From an uncultured Clostridia bacterium (GTDB lineage: Bacteria > Bacillota > Clostridia > TANB77 > CAG-508): DNA of 64,000 nucleotides. A program made the translations under genes and the position numbers. The notes under the pieces were generated by a model. That model saw nothing but the letters and a program-made list of their open reading frames with translations. It was not told the origin of the DNA and did not search any database. Location of the stretch: the NCBI GenBank assembly GCA_947601495.1, contig CANQGE010000003.1:62001-126000 (forward strand). The letters are read 5' to 3'. Below are positions 33,488-44,531 of this stretch, in pieces (positions within the stretch are counted from its first letter, which is position 1; each line of letters starts with the position of its first letter).

Positions 33488-36400
33488 TTACATAAAAATT
33501 TCAATATTAAAAATTTTGCAATTATCTTGTAGCAATATTTCTTTCTCTTTGATTTCTTCTCCATTTACGATAAACTTCTCTACACCAGTATTTTTGCCTT
33601 TATTGTTTTTAACTTTAATTTTATATAATGTGGTTTTATATTTATAATTAATTTCGTATTCTTTCCAAGATTTTGAAATACATGGCTCTATTTTTAAGAA
33701 ACCTTTTTCAATTTTTAATCCTAAAATATATTCTAAAATTGCTTTATAATACCAACTACTAGAACCTGTATACCAGTTCCATCCACCTCTTCCTATCAAG
33801 TCTTTATTACTATATAAATCTGCTTCTAAAACATATGGTTCTAATTTAAATTTTTTTGCTTCTTCTTTATTTTTACTATGCTCAATTGGATTAATAAGTT
33901 CTGCAAATTCTACAGCTTTGTCTCCAAAACCTAAAAGCACTTCTGCTATAATAAGCCAACAACTACTATGAGTATATTGTCCTCCATTTTCTCTAATTCC
34001 TGGTGGATATGATTTTATATATCCTGGATTTATACTGGACTTTTCAAATGGTGGATCAAACAATTTTATTATTTTATTTTCTTTATCAACTAAATAATTT
34101 TCTGCCTCTTCCATTGCAATAAATTTTTTATCATTTTCTCCAACGCCAGATATAACTGCCCAACTTTGACAAATGCTATCTATTCTACATTCTTCTGAAT
34201 TAATACTTCCAATTTCTTCTCCATCATCTGTAATTGCTCTTTTAAACCATCTTCCATCCCATCCAACTGTATTTATATTTCTTTTTAAATTTTCTTTACA
34301 TTCTGTATATCTTTCTACTAAATCTTCTCTTTCCTTTAATTTACAAATTGGTATAAATCTATTTAAAATATCATATAAGAAAATTCCAAGCCAAACGCTT
34401 TTGCCTTCTCCTTTTGCTCCTATTTTATTAAATCCATCATTCCAATCTCCTATACCTATTTTAGGAAAAGGTTCTATTCCTTTTTTTATAACAAGTTCTA
34501 TTGCTTTTATGCAGTGGTTAAATATGCTTTCTTTTACATTGCTTGCATAATATGCATCATATCTTTCAACTTCGCCATCTGCTAAAATATTTCCATTTAA
34601 ATACTCAACTTCTTCATCTAAAAAGCTTGTATCATTTTGAAATTCAACATATTCAATTACAGCATAAACAAGCCATAACATATCATCAGAAAATCTAGTT
34701 TTTATTCCTCTTTTAGTTTCATTATGCCACCAATGAAGCACATCTCCTTCTATAAATTGATGCCTTGCGCAATTAATTATTTGTTCTTTTAAATAATTTG
34801 AATCTATAAATTTCATTCCTAAAGTATCTTGAAGTTGGTCTCTAAAGCCATAAGCACCACCAGATTGATGATATCCTGTTCTTCCTAAAAGTCTACTTGC
34901 TAAAGTTTGATACACAAGCCAGCCGTTCATCATAATATTTATAGATTCTGAAGGTGTTTTTACTTTTATAATGTTTAATATGTCATTCCATTTTTGTTTT
35001 GTACTTTCTAGTTCGTTTTGCACATTATTTATATCATCATATTTTTCTTTTATTTTTAAAATATCGTCAAAATTATTTTCCTCGCCCATTATTATATAAA
35101 AATTTCTGTCTTCAAATTTATCTAATTTTAAAATAAATTCTATTCCAACACACGAATTTTTTCCAAGTCCAGATTTATTATTTAAATTTGTATATAAAGC
35201 ATTTGGATTTAATATATCTCCATTTCCAAAAAAGTTATCCTTTTCACCTGTAAAGCTATTTATTTCTAAATCACTTGTTACATACATTATTTTATTTTGA
35301 AAGCTCTCTTCATTAAAAACATTTTCTATTTTCAAAATATTTTTATGTTTTTCTACATACAAATTTCCATTAGTTAAATATTCGTCTTCTCCTAAAACAG
35401 TTTTTATATATAAAATCAATTTTATTTTTCTTTTTTCATTAATAATATTCTTAATTCTAAACTTAAGAACTTTTAAATGCTCTTCATTTGGTACAAAAAT
35501 TTCAAGTTCTTGATTTAAATTGTTATTTGAATTTTTAAGTTTTGTATACCCAAAACCATGAGTTATATAATAATAATTTTTATTTGGAATAATTCCAGAG
35601 TTTAATGTCCAAACCATTTTATTGTCTTCATCTTTAATGTAAAAAATTTCAGATGGAAAATCTGTTACTCTATCATTATTCCATGCTGTTAGCCTATTTA
35701 ATCTACTATTTTTGTTCCAAGTATATCCACCTAAATTATCTGTTACAACTGTTCCAAAAAACTTATTACAAATAATATTACTCCAAACAGATGGAAGCGG
35801 GTTTTCATCATTTTTGTAAATAAAATATTCTCTTCCATCTGGCATAAAGCCTCCATAAGAATTGTCAAATAATAATTCTTCTTTTTTTAGTGGATAAATT
35901 TCTGTATCTAATTTTAAGTTTCTTTCTTTTTTTATTTTTTTAACTGATTTTTCTTCTTTTTCTAAATCTTTTAAAGTTTCTTCTATTCCACCTTTTTCTG
36001 CATCTATACAAAGTTTTGCTTTAAACTCTATTACTTTTAAATCATCTTTTAAAATTTCATCTTTATTTAAAACAAAAATTCCAGAATCTATATTTTTTAA
36101 ATAATCTATTTGTTTATTTGAAATAACTTCATTTATAGAATCTTTTACATATCTTTCATATACATTAGTTTCTAAATTCAATATAACTAAATCTATAAAA
36201 ATTTTTTTAGCTCTATAGTATTCATAAGCACTAATTATTTCTTCAACAACATAAACATCTTCTATATTTTTTATTTTAACTAATAAAATTGGATTATCTC
36301 CTGAAATACCAAATTTCCATAAACTATTTATTTGTGCATTTTCAATTTTTGAAACTGATTTTAAAGGATTTAATTTTAATATATATTTTAAAAGTCTAGT

Positions 36401-39400
36401 ATATAAGTCTAATTTTTTAGAATCTACTTGCAAGTATTTGCTTTCTTCTTCGCTTCTAGCTTTTGCTATATTTAAAATTCTAATAATTTCTTCATCACTT
36501 TTTATGTTTTCTAAATTTTCTATTGCCTCTTCTTTAGTGTCTGAAACAGATATTAGAAAATTTATGCTTGCTTTTTCTCTGCTTCTAATTTTTATTGTTC
36601 GTTTCATTGCTATAATCCAATCTGTTACTTGAGAAACTGTTTTTGAAAAATTTTTTTGAGCTTTAAATATTTTTGAAACATCAATATTTTCTCTTCCTAA
36701 ATATTTTTCTTTATCTATTTCATATTCAAAATCCACAATTTGTTCATCTTCTGTGTATAAAGTTGTTGCTAAAAATTTGCTTTTTTCTAACTCTCTATCT
36801 TTTTTCTCAAATATAAGATTTTCGTTTTCTTCTTCAATTTTCATAAATAATTTGTTAAAAGCTGGATGTGAATATTCTTGCATTTTTCTAGACAAAGATG
36901 GCTCAAAATCTGTGATTACTTCTAAAAATTCCTCTGTGCTTCCAAGATTTTCTATTTCTATTCTTCTAATTTCTATATTTCTATTTGGATCTAAGCTTAT
37001 TATTTCTTCAATTTTCAAGTTATTTTCTTGCTTTACAAATTTTGCTTTATCCGGAGAAAAAATAACTTTTGCATTTTCCTTAATATCAATTACTTTTTTC
37101 GTTTTTATATTTCTTATAAAACTATTCATTCTTTGATTTAATTCTGAAGTTTCTTTAAACTTATTTACCATTAAACCATCAAATTCACTAATACTTTCTC
37201 CAGAATCATCTATTGTAATTTTATATCTATCATTTGAAATAACATTTATATTTTTAAAATTTCTATTTGGTTCTTCTATAATTCTTTCTAAATATGAGCC
37301 CAAATTTAAATTTTTAGTTTTTGTAATTTTTTCTTTTTTCTCTTTAGTAATAATCATTTGTATTGGCATTCTTTCTTCTAAAAGAATATTTGTTGCTTCT
37401 ATTTCTGGATTATTATTAAACCTTCTTTTTAAAATATTTTTATTTAATATATTATTTATAGAAAGTAAAATTAATCCCTGATGATGTGCCATATATGTTT
37501 TTACAACTTCTTTTCCATTTTCCTTTACTCTAGATGGTGTATAATCTATTGATTCATAAAATCCATATTTCCCAAGTCCGCCTTCTTTTTCTATTCTTTT
37601 CAAATTTTTAATTCCATTTTCTAACTCATCTTCTAAAGATAAACAAGTGCTATATGGTGAAACAACAATATCATCTTCTAGCCCTCTTCTTAAGCCAAGC
37701 CAAGGTATTCCAAATGCTCTATATTGATAATTATTATTTAAGTCTCTTAAATTAAATGCAGATTCTGAAATTCCCCATGGAATTCCAAGTTTTTTACAAT
37801 ATTCTATTTGACTCATTATAGCAAATTTGCTAGCTTCATCTAGGAGACTTCCTTTATATCTTTTTAAATTTATATTTGGCATTAAATATTCAAAAGCTGT
37901 TCCTGTCCATGAAACTAATCCTTTATATCCATTTAAACTTGTAAGAGTTCTACTTAAATTATTCCAATGCTTAACTGGTACATCTCCTTTTGCTATTGCT
38001 ATAATACTTGCTTGCCTTGCCTCAGATGCTAGAAAGTCGTAATATGAGTCTGTTAGCTTATTTTCTTCTAAGTTATATCCTATTGACAACAGTCTTGTTT
38101 TCTCACTATATAACTTTGAAAAATCTGCATTATTTATAAGCTCTGTTACAGTATTTATTAGATTTTCTAAATCTCCTCTGTTCTTATTTTCTATCAGAAA
38201 ATTTTTTACTATATATAAATATCCAACAAAGTTTCCACTATCTACTGTTGAAATATATCTTGGCAGAAGTGGCAATAATGTTTTTGTGTTATACCAATTA
38301 TATAAATGTCCATTCCATTTGCTGAGCCCACTAATTGTGAAAATAGTTTTATTTAAGATCTCTATTGTTTTCTTAAAATTAATAAAGCCTAAATCATAAG
38401 CAGATATAATTGCAAGTAGTTCCAATCCAATATTTGTAGATGAGGTTCTATTTACTATTTTATTATTTCTATCTTCTTGATAATTATCTGGAATTAGAAA
38501 GTTGTTTTCCTCATTAATATATGTTTCAAAAAAACTCCATGTTCTTCTTGCAATTTCTTGCAAATAACTTTTATTTGTTTCTGAAATTATATTTTCTTTA
38601 TTATTTTCTAAGCTAATATACCATGCTACTGTTGGTGCAATTATCCAAAGGAAACTTAACATTTTAGAAATAATTCCTGGTATAACTAAAAAAAAGATTC
38701 CAAATATTAAATTTACATTCATTTCTTGATAAACATAAATTAAACTTGTTTTGGAATTCTTTTCTGCATCTTCTGCTGTAACCCATTCTAGAAGTTTTGT
38801 TTTATTTTTCATTCTATATATGCTTCTTATAATTGCATCTAAATTTTGTATAGTTTCATAAGGTAAAAATAATATTTGTAAAAAAATTCTGCTTATGCTT
38901 ATTTTTATACTGTTTAATTCTTTTGAAAATTTTTTATATGCATAAACAGCACCTGTAATATTGCTTTCTTTAAAAATAATATAGTTTATTATATCTATTA
39001 AAAAAGGAATTATTATTGATATAACTCCAATTCCAAAAGTAATTCCATTTGCCAAATTATTTTGTAATATTCCTAACGCACTAAAGAAAATTAAAATTAA
39101 ACTAAATATTGGAAGCAAACTTCTTCTTAGATTATCATATATTTTAAATTTTGATATTTCATTTAATCTCACATTTTGAAGCCATTTTATAATTTGCCAA
39201 TCTCCTCTTGTCCATCTGTGATTTCTTAAAATATATGGAATATATTTTGAAGGATATCCATCTAAAAGCATTACATCTGTTAAGAGTCCACATCTTAAAA
39301 AATTTCCTTCTAATAAATCATGACTTAATATTGTATTTTCAGGAAATTCATCATGCAGAATCTCATTATATACTTCTACATCGTAAATTCCTTTTCCAGT

Positions 39401-41497
39401 AAAAATTCCTTCGTCAAAATAATCTTGATATATATCTGATATGGCATTTGTGTAGCAATCTATTCCTCCTTTCATACTATATAGCTCAATAAATAACGTC
39501 TTTTGTGCTAAAGAAAGGTCCATTCCAATTCTTGGTTGCATTATTCCATATCCATCAATAACTTTATAGTCTTTTATAACTGGAACATTTAAAATATAAC
39601 TCATTGCTCCAATAAGTTTAGATGCTGTTTTTAAATTCAAATTTGTATCACTATCTAAAGTTATAATATATTTTATTTTAGGAAGTTTGGTTTTCTGTTT
39701 TTCTATTGTATTTTCTAAAAAATTATTATCTATTATTCTTGTTATATATCTATTAAAAGTTGTGAGCAGGCCTCTTTTTCTTTCCCAGCCAATATAAGAA
39801 TTTTCTGAATCGCTCCACATTCTTTTTCTATATAAAAAATGAAATTTGTTAAATTTATCTGTTTTATATTTTTCATTTAATTTATTGCATATTTCTAAAC
39901 CACTTGATATTACTTCATTGTCAAATTCTTTTACTGCAGTATTTTCTTCAGAGCAATCTCCTAGCAAAGCAAAATATAAGTTTTCAGATTTGTTTGCTAA
40001 GTAGTAAACCTCTAATTTATCAAACATTTCTTTAACTTTTTCTTTTGATTTTAGTACTGTTGGAATTACAACAAAAGTGTTTTTGTTTTCAGGAATTCCT
40101 TTTTCATAATCCATTTTTGGTATAAGAGTGGGATTTTTAAATTTTCCCATTAAATAGTTTTCTATTCTCAAAAATATTTCTGAAATTGGAATATAGGAAA
40201 GTATTGAAATAAATAGTGATATGATTAATTTGCCACTAATATTATAAAGACCAAAACATAAACATAAGCAAAAATATATTGGTACTAAAATATTTGTTGC
40301 AATATATAATTTTGCTTTTTGTCTATAACTTAATTTTTTATTTTCTTTAATTTCTAATATGTTGTTTAATTCTCTAATTCCATCTTGTTTTATTAAATAA
40401 TATCCTACATGTGATTTTTTCACATCTTCAAGGTTCTTTGAATTTTCATATCTTTTGCAAAGTTCTATTAATTTTTCTGAAATATAAATTTCTGAAATTT
40501 TATTTTTTCTAGCTTTTTTCTCAATAATCTGTCTATAATAGCTTTTGCTTTCTTCGTCCATTTGAGTATATATTCCAGAGGGGTCTAATTTTAGTATTTC
40601 TTCTGAAGCATTCATATAGCTAAAAAGTTCTGTAAAATCAATTCGATTTATTTCTTTAATACTTGTTATGCAATTTCCCATTGTGATTTTTATGTTAGCT
40701 ATATGAAAATGTTCTTTTTGAATAACCTCTGATACAGAAAGTCCAAGTTTTTGAACTTCTTTTGCAAGTATGTTTTGATATTCTACTGCTTCTTTTCCAT
40801 ACGTTTTTAATTTATAAGACATATATTCTATAAAAGAATATTTTAATTTTTCATCATTTACTTTTAATATTTTTATATTATTATTGAATACTAAATTGCT
40901 GTTTTTCTTTTCTACAATTCTTTCTATTATGCTTTCTGCTTTATATTTTTGAATTTGTGAAGAATATATTTTTTCACAAAGCTCTTTAATATGAGAAATT
41001 AATGAAATTTTCAAAAAAATTCCAATGTTTTCAAGCTCTTCCATGCTTAGAAGTTTCTTTTTTTGATAAGCTTTAAGTGCAATATCTAAAATGTCTCTAT
41101 CTATTTTGCAATCTGTAAAAGCTACAATTTCTTCTGCTAAAACATAACTTCTTGCAAATCCAAAAAATCTGTCATTAGATAGACCAATCATATTTTTATA
41201 TTTTTTTACTTTAAGCTCTTTTTGAATGGTTTTTACAGTTTCTTCTATAATATAAAAATTGTCTAAAATCCATTCTCCAGCAGCATGAATTTTTATTCCA
41301 AGCTTTATGTGTTTAGTAAGCAAATTATAAGTTTCTAAAATAAATTTATAATCTTCTATTAAATTATTTATTGGATAAGTATTTTTATTTGAAGAACTTC
41401 TTGTGTTATGTTCAGATGCAGTTTTTTCAATATGCTTAGCTAATTGATTTCTGTCTAAAAGAGTTCCTCTTATATTTAATTTTTTGTACTTTTTCAT
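33488..41497 (-). CDS. Cyclic beta-1,2-glucan synthase-like giant membrane enzyme (GT84 + GH94)
   Basis: 2669 aa, the length class of NdvB/Cgs proteins (about 2800 in Brucella). In order: N-terminal helical region (1-390), TM segments near 395-445, a GT84 domain (about 470-770) with TLDSDTNL and NHRWTRGDWQ (the R-x-x-R-W type motif), TM segments (about 790-960), a glycoamylase-like domain ending at YMAHHQGLILL (about 1340), and a GH94-type phosphorylase region (about 1550-2660) with GIGDWNDGFNKIG and WNWYTGSSSWYY. Known members polymerise glucose from UDP-glucose and adjust chain length by phosphorolysis. Product and cyclisation in this organism are unproven. It is a single gene with AAGGGGAT before the ATG. 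Confidence 0.88.
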   Translation of the reverse strand: MKKYKKLNIRGTLLDRNQLAKHIEKTASEHNTRSSSNKNTYPINNLIEDYKFILETYNLLTKHIKLGIKIHAAGEWILDNFYIIEETVKTIQKELKVKKYKNMIGLSNDRFFGFARSYVLAEEIVAFTDCKIDRDILDIALKAYQKKKLLSMEELENIGIFLKISLISHIKELCEKIYSSQIQKYKAESIIERIVEKKNSNLVFNNNIKILKVNDEKLKYSFIEYMSYKLKTYGKEAVEYQNILAKEVQKLGLSVSEVIQKEHFHIANIKITMGNCITSIKEINRIDFTELFSYMNASEEILKLDPSGIYTQMDEESKSYYRQIIEKKARKNKISEIYISEKLIELCKRYENSKNLEDVKKSHVGYYLIKQDGIRELNNILEIKENKKLSYRQKAKLYIATNILVPIYFCLCLCFGLYNISGKLIISLFISILSYIPISEIFLRIENYLMGKFKNPTLIPKMDYEKGIPENKNTFVVIPTVLKSKEKVKEMFDKLEVYYLANKSENLYFALLGDCSEENTAVKEFDNEVISSGLEICNKLNEKYKTDKFNKFHFLYRKRMWSDSENSYIGWERKRGLLTTFNRYITRIIDNNFLENTIEKQKTKLPKIKYIITLDSDTNLNLKTASKLIGAMSYILNVPVIKDYKVIDGYGIMQPRIGMDLSLAQKTLFIELYSMKGGIDCYTNAISDIYQDYFDEGIFTGKGIYDVEVYNEILHDEFPENTILSHDLLEGNFLRCGLLTDVMLLDGYPSKYIPYILRNHRWTRGDWQIIKWLQNVRLNEISKFKIYDNLRRSLLPIFSLILIFFSALGILQNNLANGITFGIGVISIIIPFLIDIINYIIFKESNITGAVYAYKKFSKELNSIKISISRIFLQILFLPYETIQNLDAIIRSIYRMKNKTKLLEWVTAEDAEKNSKTSLIYVYQEMNVNLIFGIFFLVIPGIISKMLSFLWIIAPTVAWYISLENNKENIISETNKSYLQEIARRTWSFFETYINEENNFLIPDNYQEDRNNKIVNRTSSTNIGLELLAIISAYDLGFINFKKTIEILNKTIFTISGLSKWNGHLYNWYNTKTLLPLLPRYISTVDSGNFVGYLYIVKNFLIENKNRGDLENLINTVTELINNADFSKLYSEKTRLLSIGYNLEENKLTDSYYDFLASEARQASIIAIAKGDVPVKHWNNLSRTLTSLNGYKGLVSWTGTAFEYLMPNINLKRYKGSLLDEASKFAIMSQIEYCKKLGIPWGISESAFNLRDLNNNYQYRAFGIPWLGLRRGLEDDIVVSPYSTCLSLEDELENGIKNLKRIEKEGGLGKYGFYESIDYTPSRVKENGKEVVKTYMAHHQGLILLSINNILNKNILKRRFNNNPEIEATNILLEERMPIQMIITKEKKEKITKTKNLNLGSYLERIIEEPNRNFKNINVISNDRYKITIDDSGESISEFDGLMVNKFKETSELNQRMNSFIRNIKTKKVIDIKENAKVIFSPDKAKFVKQENNLKIEEIISLDPNRNIEIRRIEIENLGSTEEFLEVITDFEPSLSRKMQEYSHPAFNKLFMKIEEENENLIFEKKDRELEKSKFLATTLYTEDEQIVDFEYEIDKEKYLGRENIDVSKIFKAQKNFSKTVSQVTDWIIAMKRTIKIRSREKASINFLISVSDTKEEAIENLENIKSDEEIIRILNIAKARSEEESKYLQVDSKKLDLYTRLLKYILKLNPLKSVSKIENAQINSLWKFGISGDNPILLVKIKNIEDVYVVEEIISAYEYYRAKKIFIDLVILNLETNVYERYVKDSINEVISNKQIDYLKNIDSGIFVLNKDEILKDDLKVIEFKAKLCIDAEKGGIEETLKDLEKEEKSVKKIKKERNLKLDTEIYPLKKEELLFDNSYGGFMPDGREYFIYKNDENPLPSVWSNIICNKFFGTVVTDNLGGYTWNKNSRLNRLTAWNNDRVTDFPSEIFYIKDEDNKMVWTLNSGIIPNKNYYYITHGFGYTKLKNSNNNLNQELEIFVPNEEHLKVLKFRIKNIINEKRKIKLILYIKTVLGEDEYLTNGNLYVEKHKNILKIENVFNEESFQNKIMYVTSDLEINSFTGEKDNFFGNGDILNPNALYTNLNNKSGLGKNSCVGIEFILKLDKFEDRNFYIIMGEENNFDDILKIKEKYDDINNVQNELESTKQKWNDILNIIKVKTPSESINIMMNGWLVYQTLASRLLGRTGYHQSGGAYGFRDQLQDTLGMKFIDSNYLKEQIINCARHQFIEGDVLHWWHNETKRGIKTRFSDDMLWLVYAVIEYVEFQNDTSFLDEEVEYLNGNILADGEVERYDAYYASNVKESIFNHCIKAIELVIKKGIEPFPKIGIGDWNDGFNKIGAKGEGKSVWLGIFLYDILNRFIPICKLKEREDLVERYTECKENLKRNINTVGWDGRWFKRAITDDGEEIGSINSEECRIDSICQSWAVISGVGENDKKFIAMEEAENYLVDKENKIIKLFDPPFEKSSINPGYIKSYPPGIRENGGQYTHSSCWLIIAEVLLGFGDKAVEFAELINPIEHSKNKEEAKKFKLEPYVLEADLYSNKDLIGRGGWNWYTGSSSWYYKAILEYILGLKIEKGFLKIEPCISKSWKEYEINYKYKTTLYKIKVKNNKGKNTGVEKFIVNGEEIKEKEILLQDNCKIFNIEIFM

Positions 41498-41545
41498 AAA
41501 AATCCCCTTATGCTTTTTTAAGGTATTTTTGCCAGATTTTTATGA

Positions 41546-41573
41546 ATTATACAAATTTTTGTGAATTGCATAA
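41546..41573 (-). promoter_or_regulatory. Possible promoter of the glucan synthase gene
   Basis: -10 TATAAT (41546-41551) with a weak -35 TTATGC (41568-41573), 16-base spacer. Confidence 0.4.
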
Positions 41574-41586
41574 GTTTTATAAATCT

Positions 41587-41817
41587 TTAATATTGAAGTT
41601 TCTTTTTTATTCCCAAACCTGTTCCCACACAAATTGGTGTTTCAATTATTGGCGTTCTCTTTGTTTCATTTTTCGCAGGATTAGAAACATCTACTTTTAA
41701 ACTCTTTATAAAATCTGATTCTTCGCTATAAACTTCTTTTGGAGGTTCAAGTTCTTTTATTTTATCTTTTTTAAATAAATTTTTTATAAATAATAAAAAT
41801 TTTTTTATAATTTCCAT
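41587..41817 (-). CDS. 76-aa basic hypothetical protein
   Basis: Not recognised. An N-terminal amphipathic, basic segment EIIKKFLLFIKNLFKKDKIK could lie on the membrane; the rest is polar, with a short TPICVGTGLGIKKK near the end. The ATG follows AAAGGAGAAAAAT. It is 37 bp after the transglutaminase-like gene and is probably cotranscribed with it, so it may be a helper or a substrate; no direct evidence. Confidence 0.6.
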   Translation of the reverse strand: MEIIKKFLLFIKNLFKKDKIKELEPPKEVYSEESDFIKSLKVDVSNPAKNETKRTPIIETPICVGTGLGIKKKLQY

Positions 41818-41854
41818 ATTTTTCTCCTTTAATTTTTGACCTCAAATATGTTCC

Positions 41855-43609
41855 TTATCTTTCTTCTCCTTCATTTTCTTTTTCTGGTGCCATATTATTA
41901 GGAATAGCATTTTTCTTCATATAATCTTTTTCTTCTTGTGAAACTCTTTGATTTTGAAGATAGTATGCTTTCCAAGGCCTTATTCCATTTCTAGCTTGTA
42001 AGTCGAAATCATAGCAATCAAATTTTTTCTCAAATTCTTCTCTTGAAATTGCTACCATACTTCCCTTTTCTTTATCTGCAACAAAAAAACTTTCTCCAAG
42101 CTCTCCCATATCTGCATAAGTATATAAAACAGGGCTTTTAGATTTATCATTTTTATCATATACCCTATTTATAACAACTCTTCTAATATTTTCATTTTGT
42201 GACCCTAGTAATGCTGATGAAAGGAATTCCATACTTTCATATGGAGCTTTAGTAAAAGTTGGACAAATCTCTGATGTTATTTTAAACATTTTTTGAAAAT
42301 ATGTATTTGGATCAGATTCATACATTTTTCCAGCAGTTTTAAATAAATCATTATATACACTAGTTGGAAACTCACCATTTTCTCTAGCAAGTCCAACACT
42401 TGCAAATACTCTTCTTAAAGATAGTTCATCTAAATTAATAGTTGCATTTTTTATTTTTGGTGCGCCAGGTATTTCTTCACACACGAATCTGTGCGCATAC
42501 GAATCTGTACCATCAGGTTCAATATCTAATTCTCTTGCTTGTTCATAAGTTATACAAAATGTTGGAGGTCTAAGTCCAAATCTATGACTAGCTAAATTCC
42601 AAGTTGGATCTACTATTGTATCTCCTTTAATTACGCTCCCATCTGCACATGGAAGTTCAATATTTTCTACTTTAAGAAAGGCATGAGTATCACTACTTAT
42701 GATACTACTTTTAATTCCTAATCTATTTAATATTTCTTTTTCGAGTTCTGCTATACCAAGACATACCCCATATCCTGAAGATATTATTTTCCAAATAGCT
42801 CTTTCATCGTTTGTGTTAGCAATTTCTGTGTCATGGTCTGGGCTATAGCTTATCTTTTTTCCGATAGCATTATCTACTATTGCAAGTTTTTGTATATCAC
42901 TAAGTTCTGGTGGTATACTTTGTATTAATGATTCTATCCACTTTTCACCTTCTAAATATTCTGCTCCTGTAGAATAAAACATATCTCCTAAGTTTTGAAC
43001 TAATAAATCTGGACATATTTTATATAATTCTGAAAATTTTTCCTTTTCTTCTTTATTTAGAGTTTGTGGATTTATCTTAATCCATTTATCAAGCCCACGA
43101 TAATCTTGTAAATCCTTATCAAAATCCACTTTAATTACCATTTGACTTTTATTACTAGATAAATATGCTCGCATTGCTAACAAATTTCTATATTCTGCTG
43201 GAATAAGAGATTCATCTATTTCTTCCTTTGTTTCTTGTCTCAATGATAAAATTACATTTGTTAATTCTTCTGGCTGAAGGCTAAAATCTCCTAAATTTTC
43301 TATAAATTTCTTTTGTGCTTTTGTGTTTAATCCATGTACAATACTAGAAATAGATCTTTTTTTCTCTTTATAAAATTCTGGATGTTCTATTAGAAAATCG
43401 TGTATTGTACTATAGTCTAAAGTAGTTAAAAACCAATTCTGCTTAAAACGAAGGTCAGCTTCTTCTTTAGGATCTGTTGCTTTTTGTAACAATGCTTCAT
43501 ATATTTTTTTCATACTCATTTGGTCTTTATGATCCCAAGTGTTTGAATCAAATATATTAAAACTTGCATCAGCTTGTGAAGGTACATCTTTTGTTTCTTT
43601 AGTATCCAT
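41855..43609 (-). CDS. Cytoplasmic transglutaminase-like protein
   Basis: 584 aa. The central part holds a transglutaminase/papain-like triad: Cys in SSGYGVCLGIAELE (near 282), His in SSDTHAFLKVEN (near 310), Asp in IVDPTWNLASH (near 333). It is flanked by a helical N-terminal region with ELT and EKEEKF blocks and a C-terminal region of about 230 residues not recognised. There is no signal peptide or TM helix, unlike most wall-associated members. It could be a protease or amidase-like enzyme as well as a cross-linker. I start at the ATG 43609 after TGGAGAAAAAG; the upstream ATG has no ribosome site. Confidence 0.75.
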   Translation of the reverse strand: MDTKETKDVPSQADASFNIFDSNTWDHKDQMSMKKIYEALLQKATDPKEEADLRFKQNWFLTTLDYSTIHDFLIEHPEFYKEKKRSISSIVHGLNTKAQKKFIENLGDFSLQPEELTNVILSLRQETKEEIDESLIPAEYRNLLAMRAYLSSNKSQMVIKVDFDKDLQDYRGLDKWIKINPQTLNKEEKEKFSELYKICPDLLVQNLGDMFYSTGAEYLEGEKWIESLIQSIPPELSDIQKLAIVDNAIGKKISYSPDHDTEIANTNDERAIWKIISSGYGVCLGIAELEKEILNRLGIKSSIISSDTHAFLKVENIELPCADGSVIKGDTIVDPTWNLASHRFGLRPPTFCITYEQARELDIEPDGTDSYAHRFVCEEIPGAPKIKNATINLDELSLRRVFASVGLARENGEFPTSVYNDLFKTAGKMYESDPNTYFQKMFKITSEICPTFTKAPYESMEFLSSALLGSQNENIRRVVINRVYDKNDKSKSPVLYTYADMGELGESFFVADKEKGSMVAISREEFEKKFDCYDFDLQARNGIRPWKAYYLQNQRVSQEEKDYMKKNAIPNNMAPEKENEGEER

Positions 43610-43797
43610 CTTTTTCTCCATTTACAATTTTAATTATTCTTATTTTATCATAACTATTGCACAAAAATGCTATTTTTAACTTAAATGTAATAAAAGAGAA
43701 TAGACTTAAATATAATTATAATGAATTTATAAGAAAATATTTCTAAGAATTTAATATTTTAAACACTTTATGCTTTTTAAGGAGAATAAATTTCAAT

Positions 43798-44505
43798 ATG
43801 ATTTTGCTTAATAAAAAAAGACTAGTTTTTATAACTTTAAGTTTAATTTTTTCAATTTTTTATTATAGTTTTTTAAATACTAATTTAGAAACACAAACAG
43901 TTTCTTCCCTTCCTATATCTAATCATACAATTATTTTAGATGCTGGGCATGGAAATCCTGATGGTGGAGCAGTTGGAGAAGATGGTTCTATAGAATCTGA
44001 CTTAAATTTAAAAATTGTTTTAAAATTACAAGCTTTACTTGAAAGTTCTAATTGCAATGTTATTTTAACTCGTTCTGATGAAAATGGTATTTATGAAGCT
44101 GATAGTAGCACCATTAGAGAGAAAAAAATTTCTGATATGAAAAATAGAGTAAAAATTGCAAATAATTCTAATGCAGAATTATTTTTGTCAATACATATGA
44201 ATAAGTTAGAGCAAAGTGAATATAGTGGTTACCAAACTTTTTTCAAGGCCAAAGATGAAACAAGTAAAAAAATTGCTAAAAATGTTCAGCTTAGCTTAAA
44301 TAATTTTTTAAAAAAAGAAAAAACAAGAGAAATAAAATCTATTTCTGGAATCTATTTAACAAAAAATGTGGAAATTCCTCTTGTTATTGTTGAATGTGGA
44401 TTTTTATCAAATGCTGAGGAAAATAAAATTCTCCAAACAGATTCATATCAAAATGAGCTTGCTTGGAGTATTTATATTGGGATTATGGATTATTTTGAGA
44501 ATTAA
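43798..44505 (+). CDS. cwlD: N-acetylmuramoyl-L-alanine amidase CwlD
   Basis: 235 aa. Zn amidase (Amidase_3) with an N-terminal TM/signal segment (about 9-26). Zinc ligands and the catalytic residue are visible: His51 in LDAGHGNPDGG, Glu66 in SIESDLN, His133 in SIHMN, and Glu199 in VECGFLSN. Size and placement of motifs match CwlD, which starts muramic-lactam formation in spore cortex, so this supports a spore-forming lineage. AAGGAGAA lies before the ATG. Plus strand, alone; the palindromic element at 44532-44716 follows. Confidence 0.9.
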   Translation: MILLNKKRLVFITLSLIFSIFYYSFLNTNLETQTVSSLPISNHTIILDAGHGNPDGGAVGEDGSIESDLNLKIVLKLQALLESSNCNVILTRSDENGIYEADSSTIREKKISDMKNRVKIANNSNAELFLSIHMNKLEQSEYSGYQTFFKAKDETSKKIAKNVQLSLNNFLKKEKTREIKSISGIYLTKNVEIPLVIVECGFLSNAEENKILQTDSYQNELAWSIYIGIMDYFEN

Positions 44506-44531
44506 ATAGTGTAATTTTTAATAAAATTTAA

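Noticed and set aside
33488..41497. Split or frameshifted glucan synthase
   Set aside because: The frame is continuous over 2669 codons and the domain order is complete, so no break is needed.
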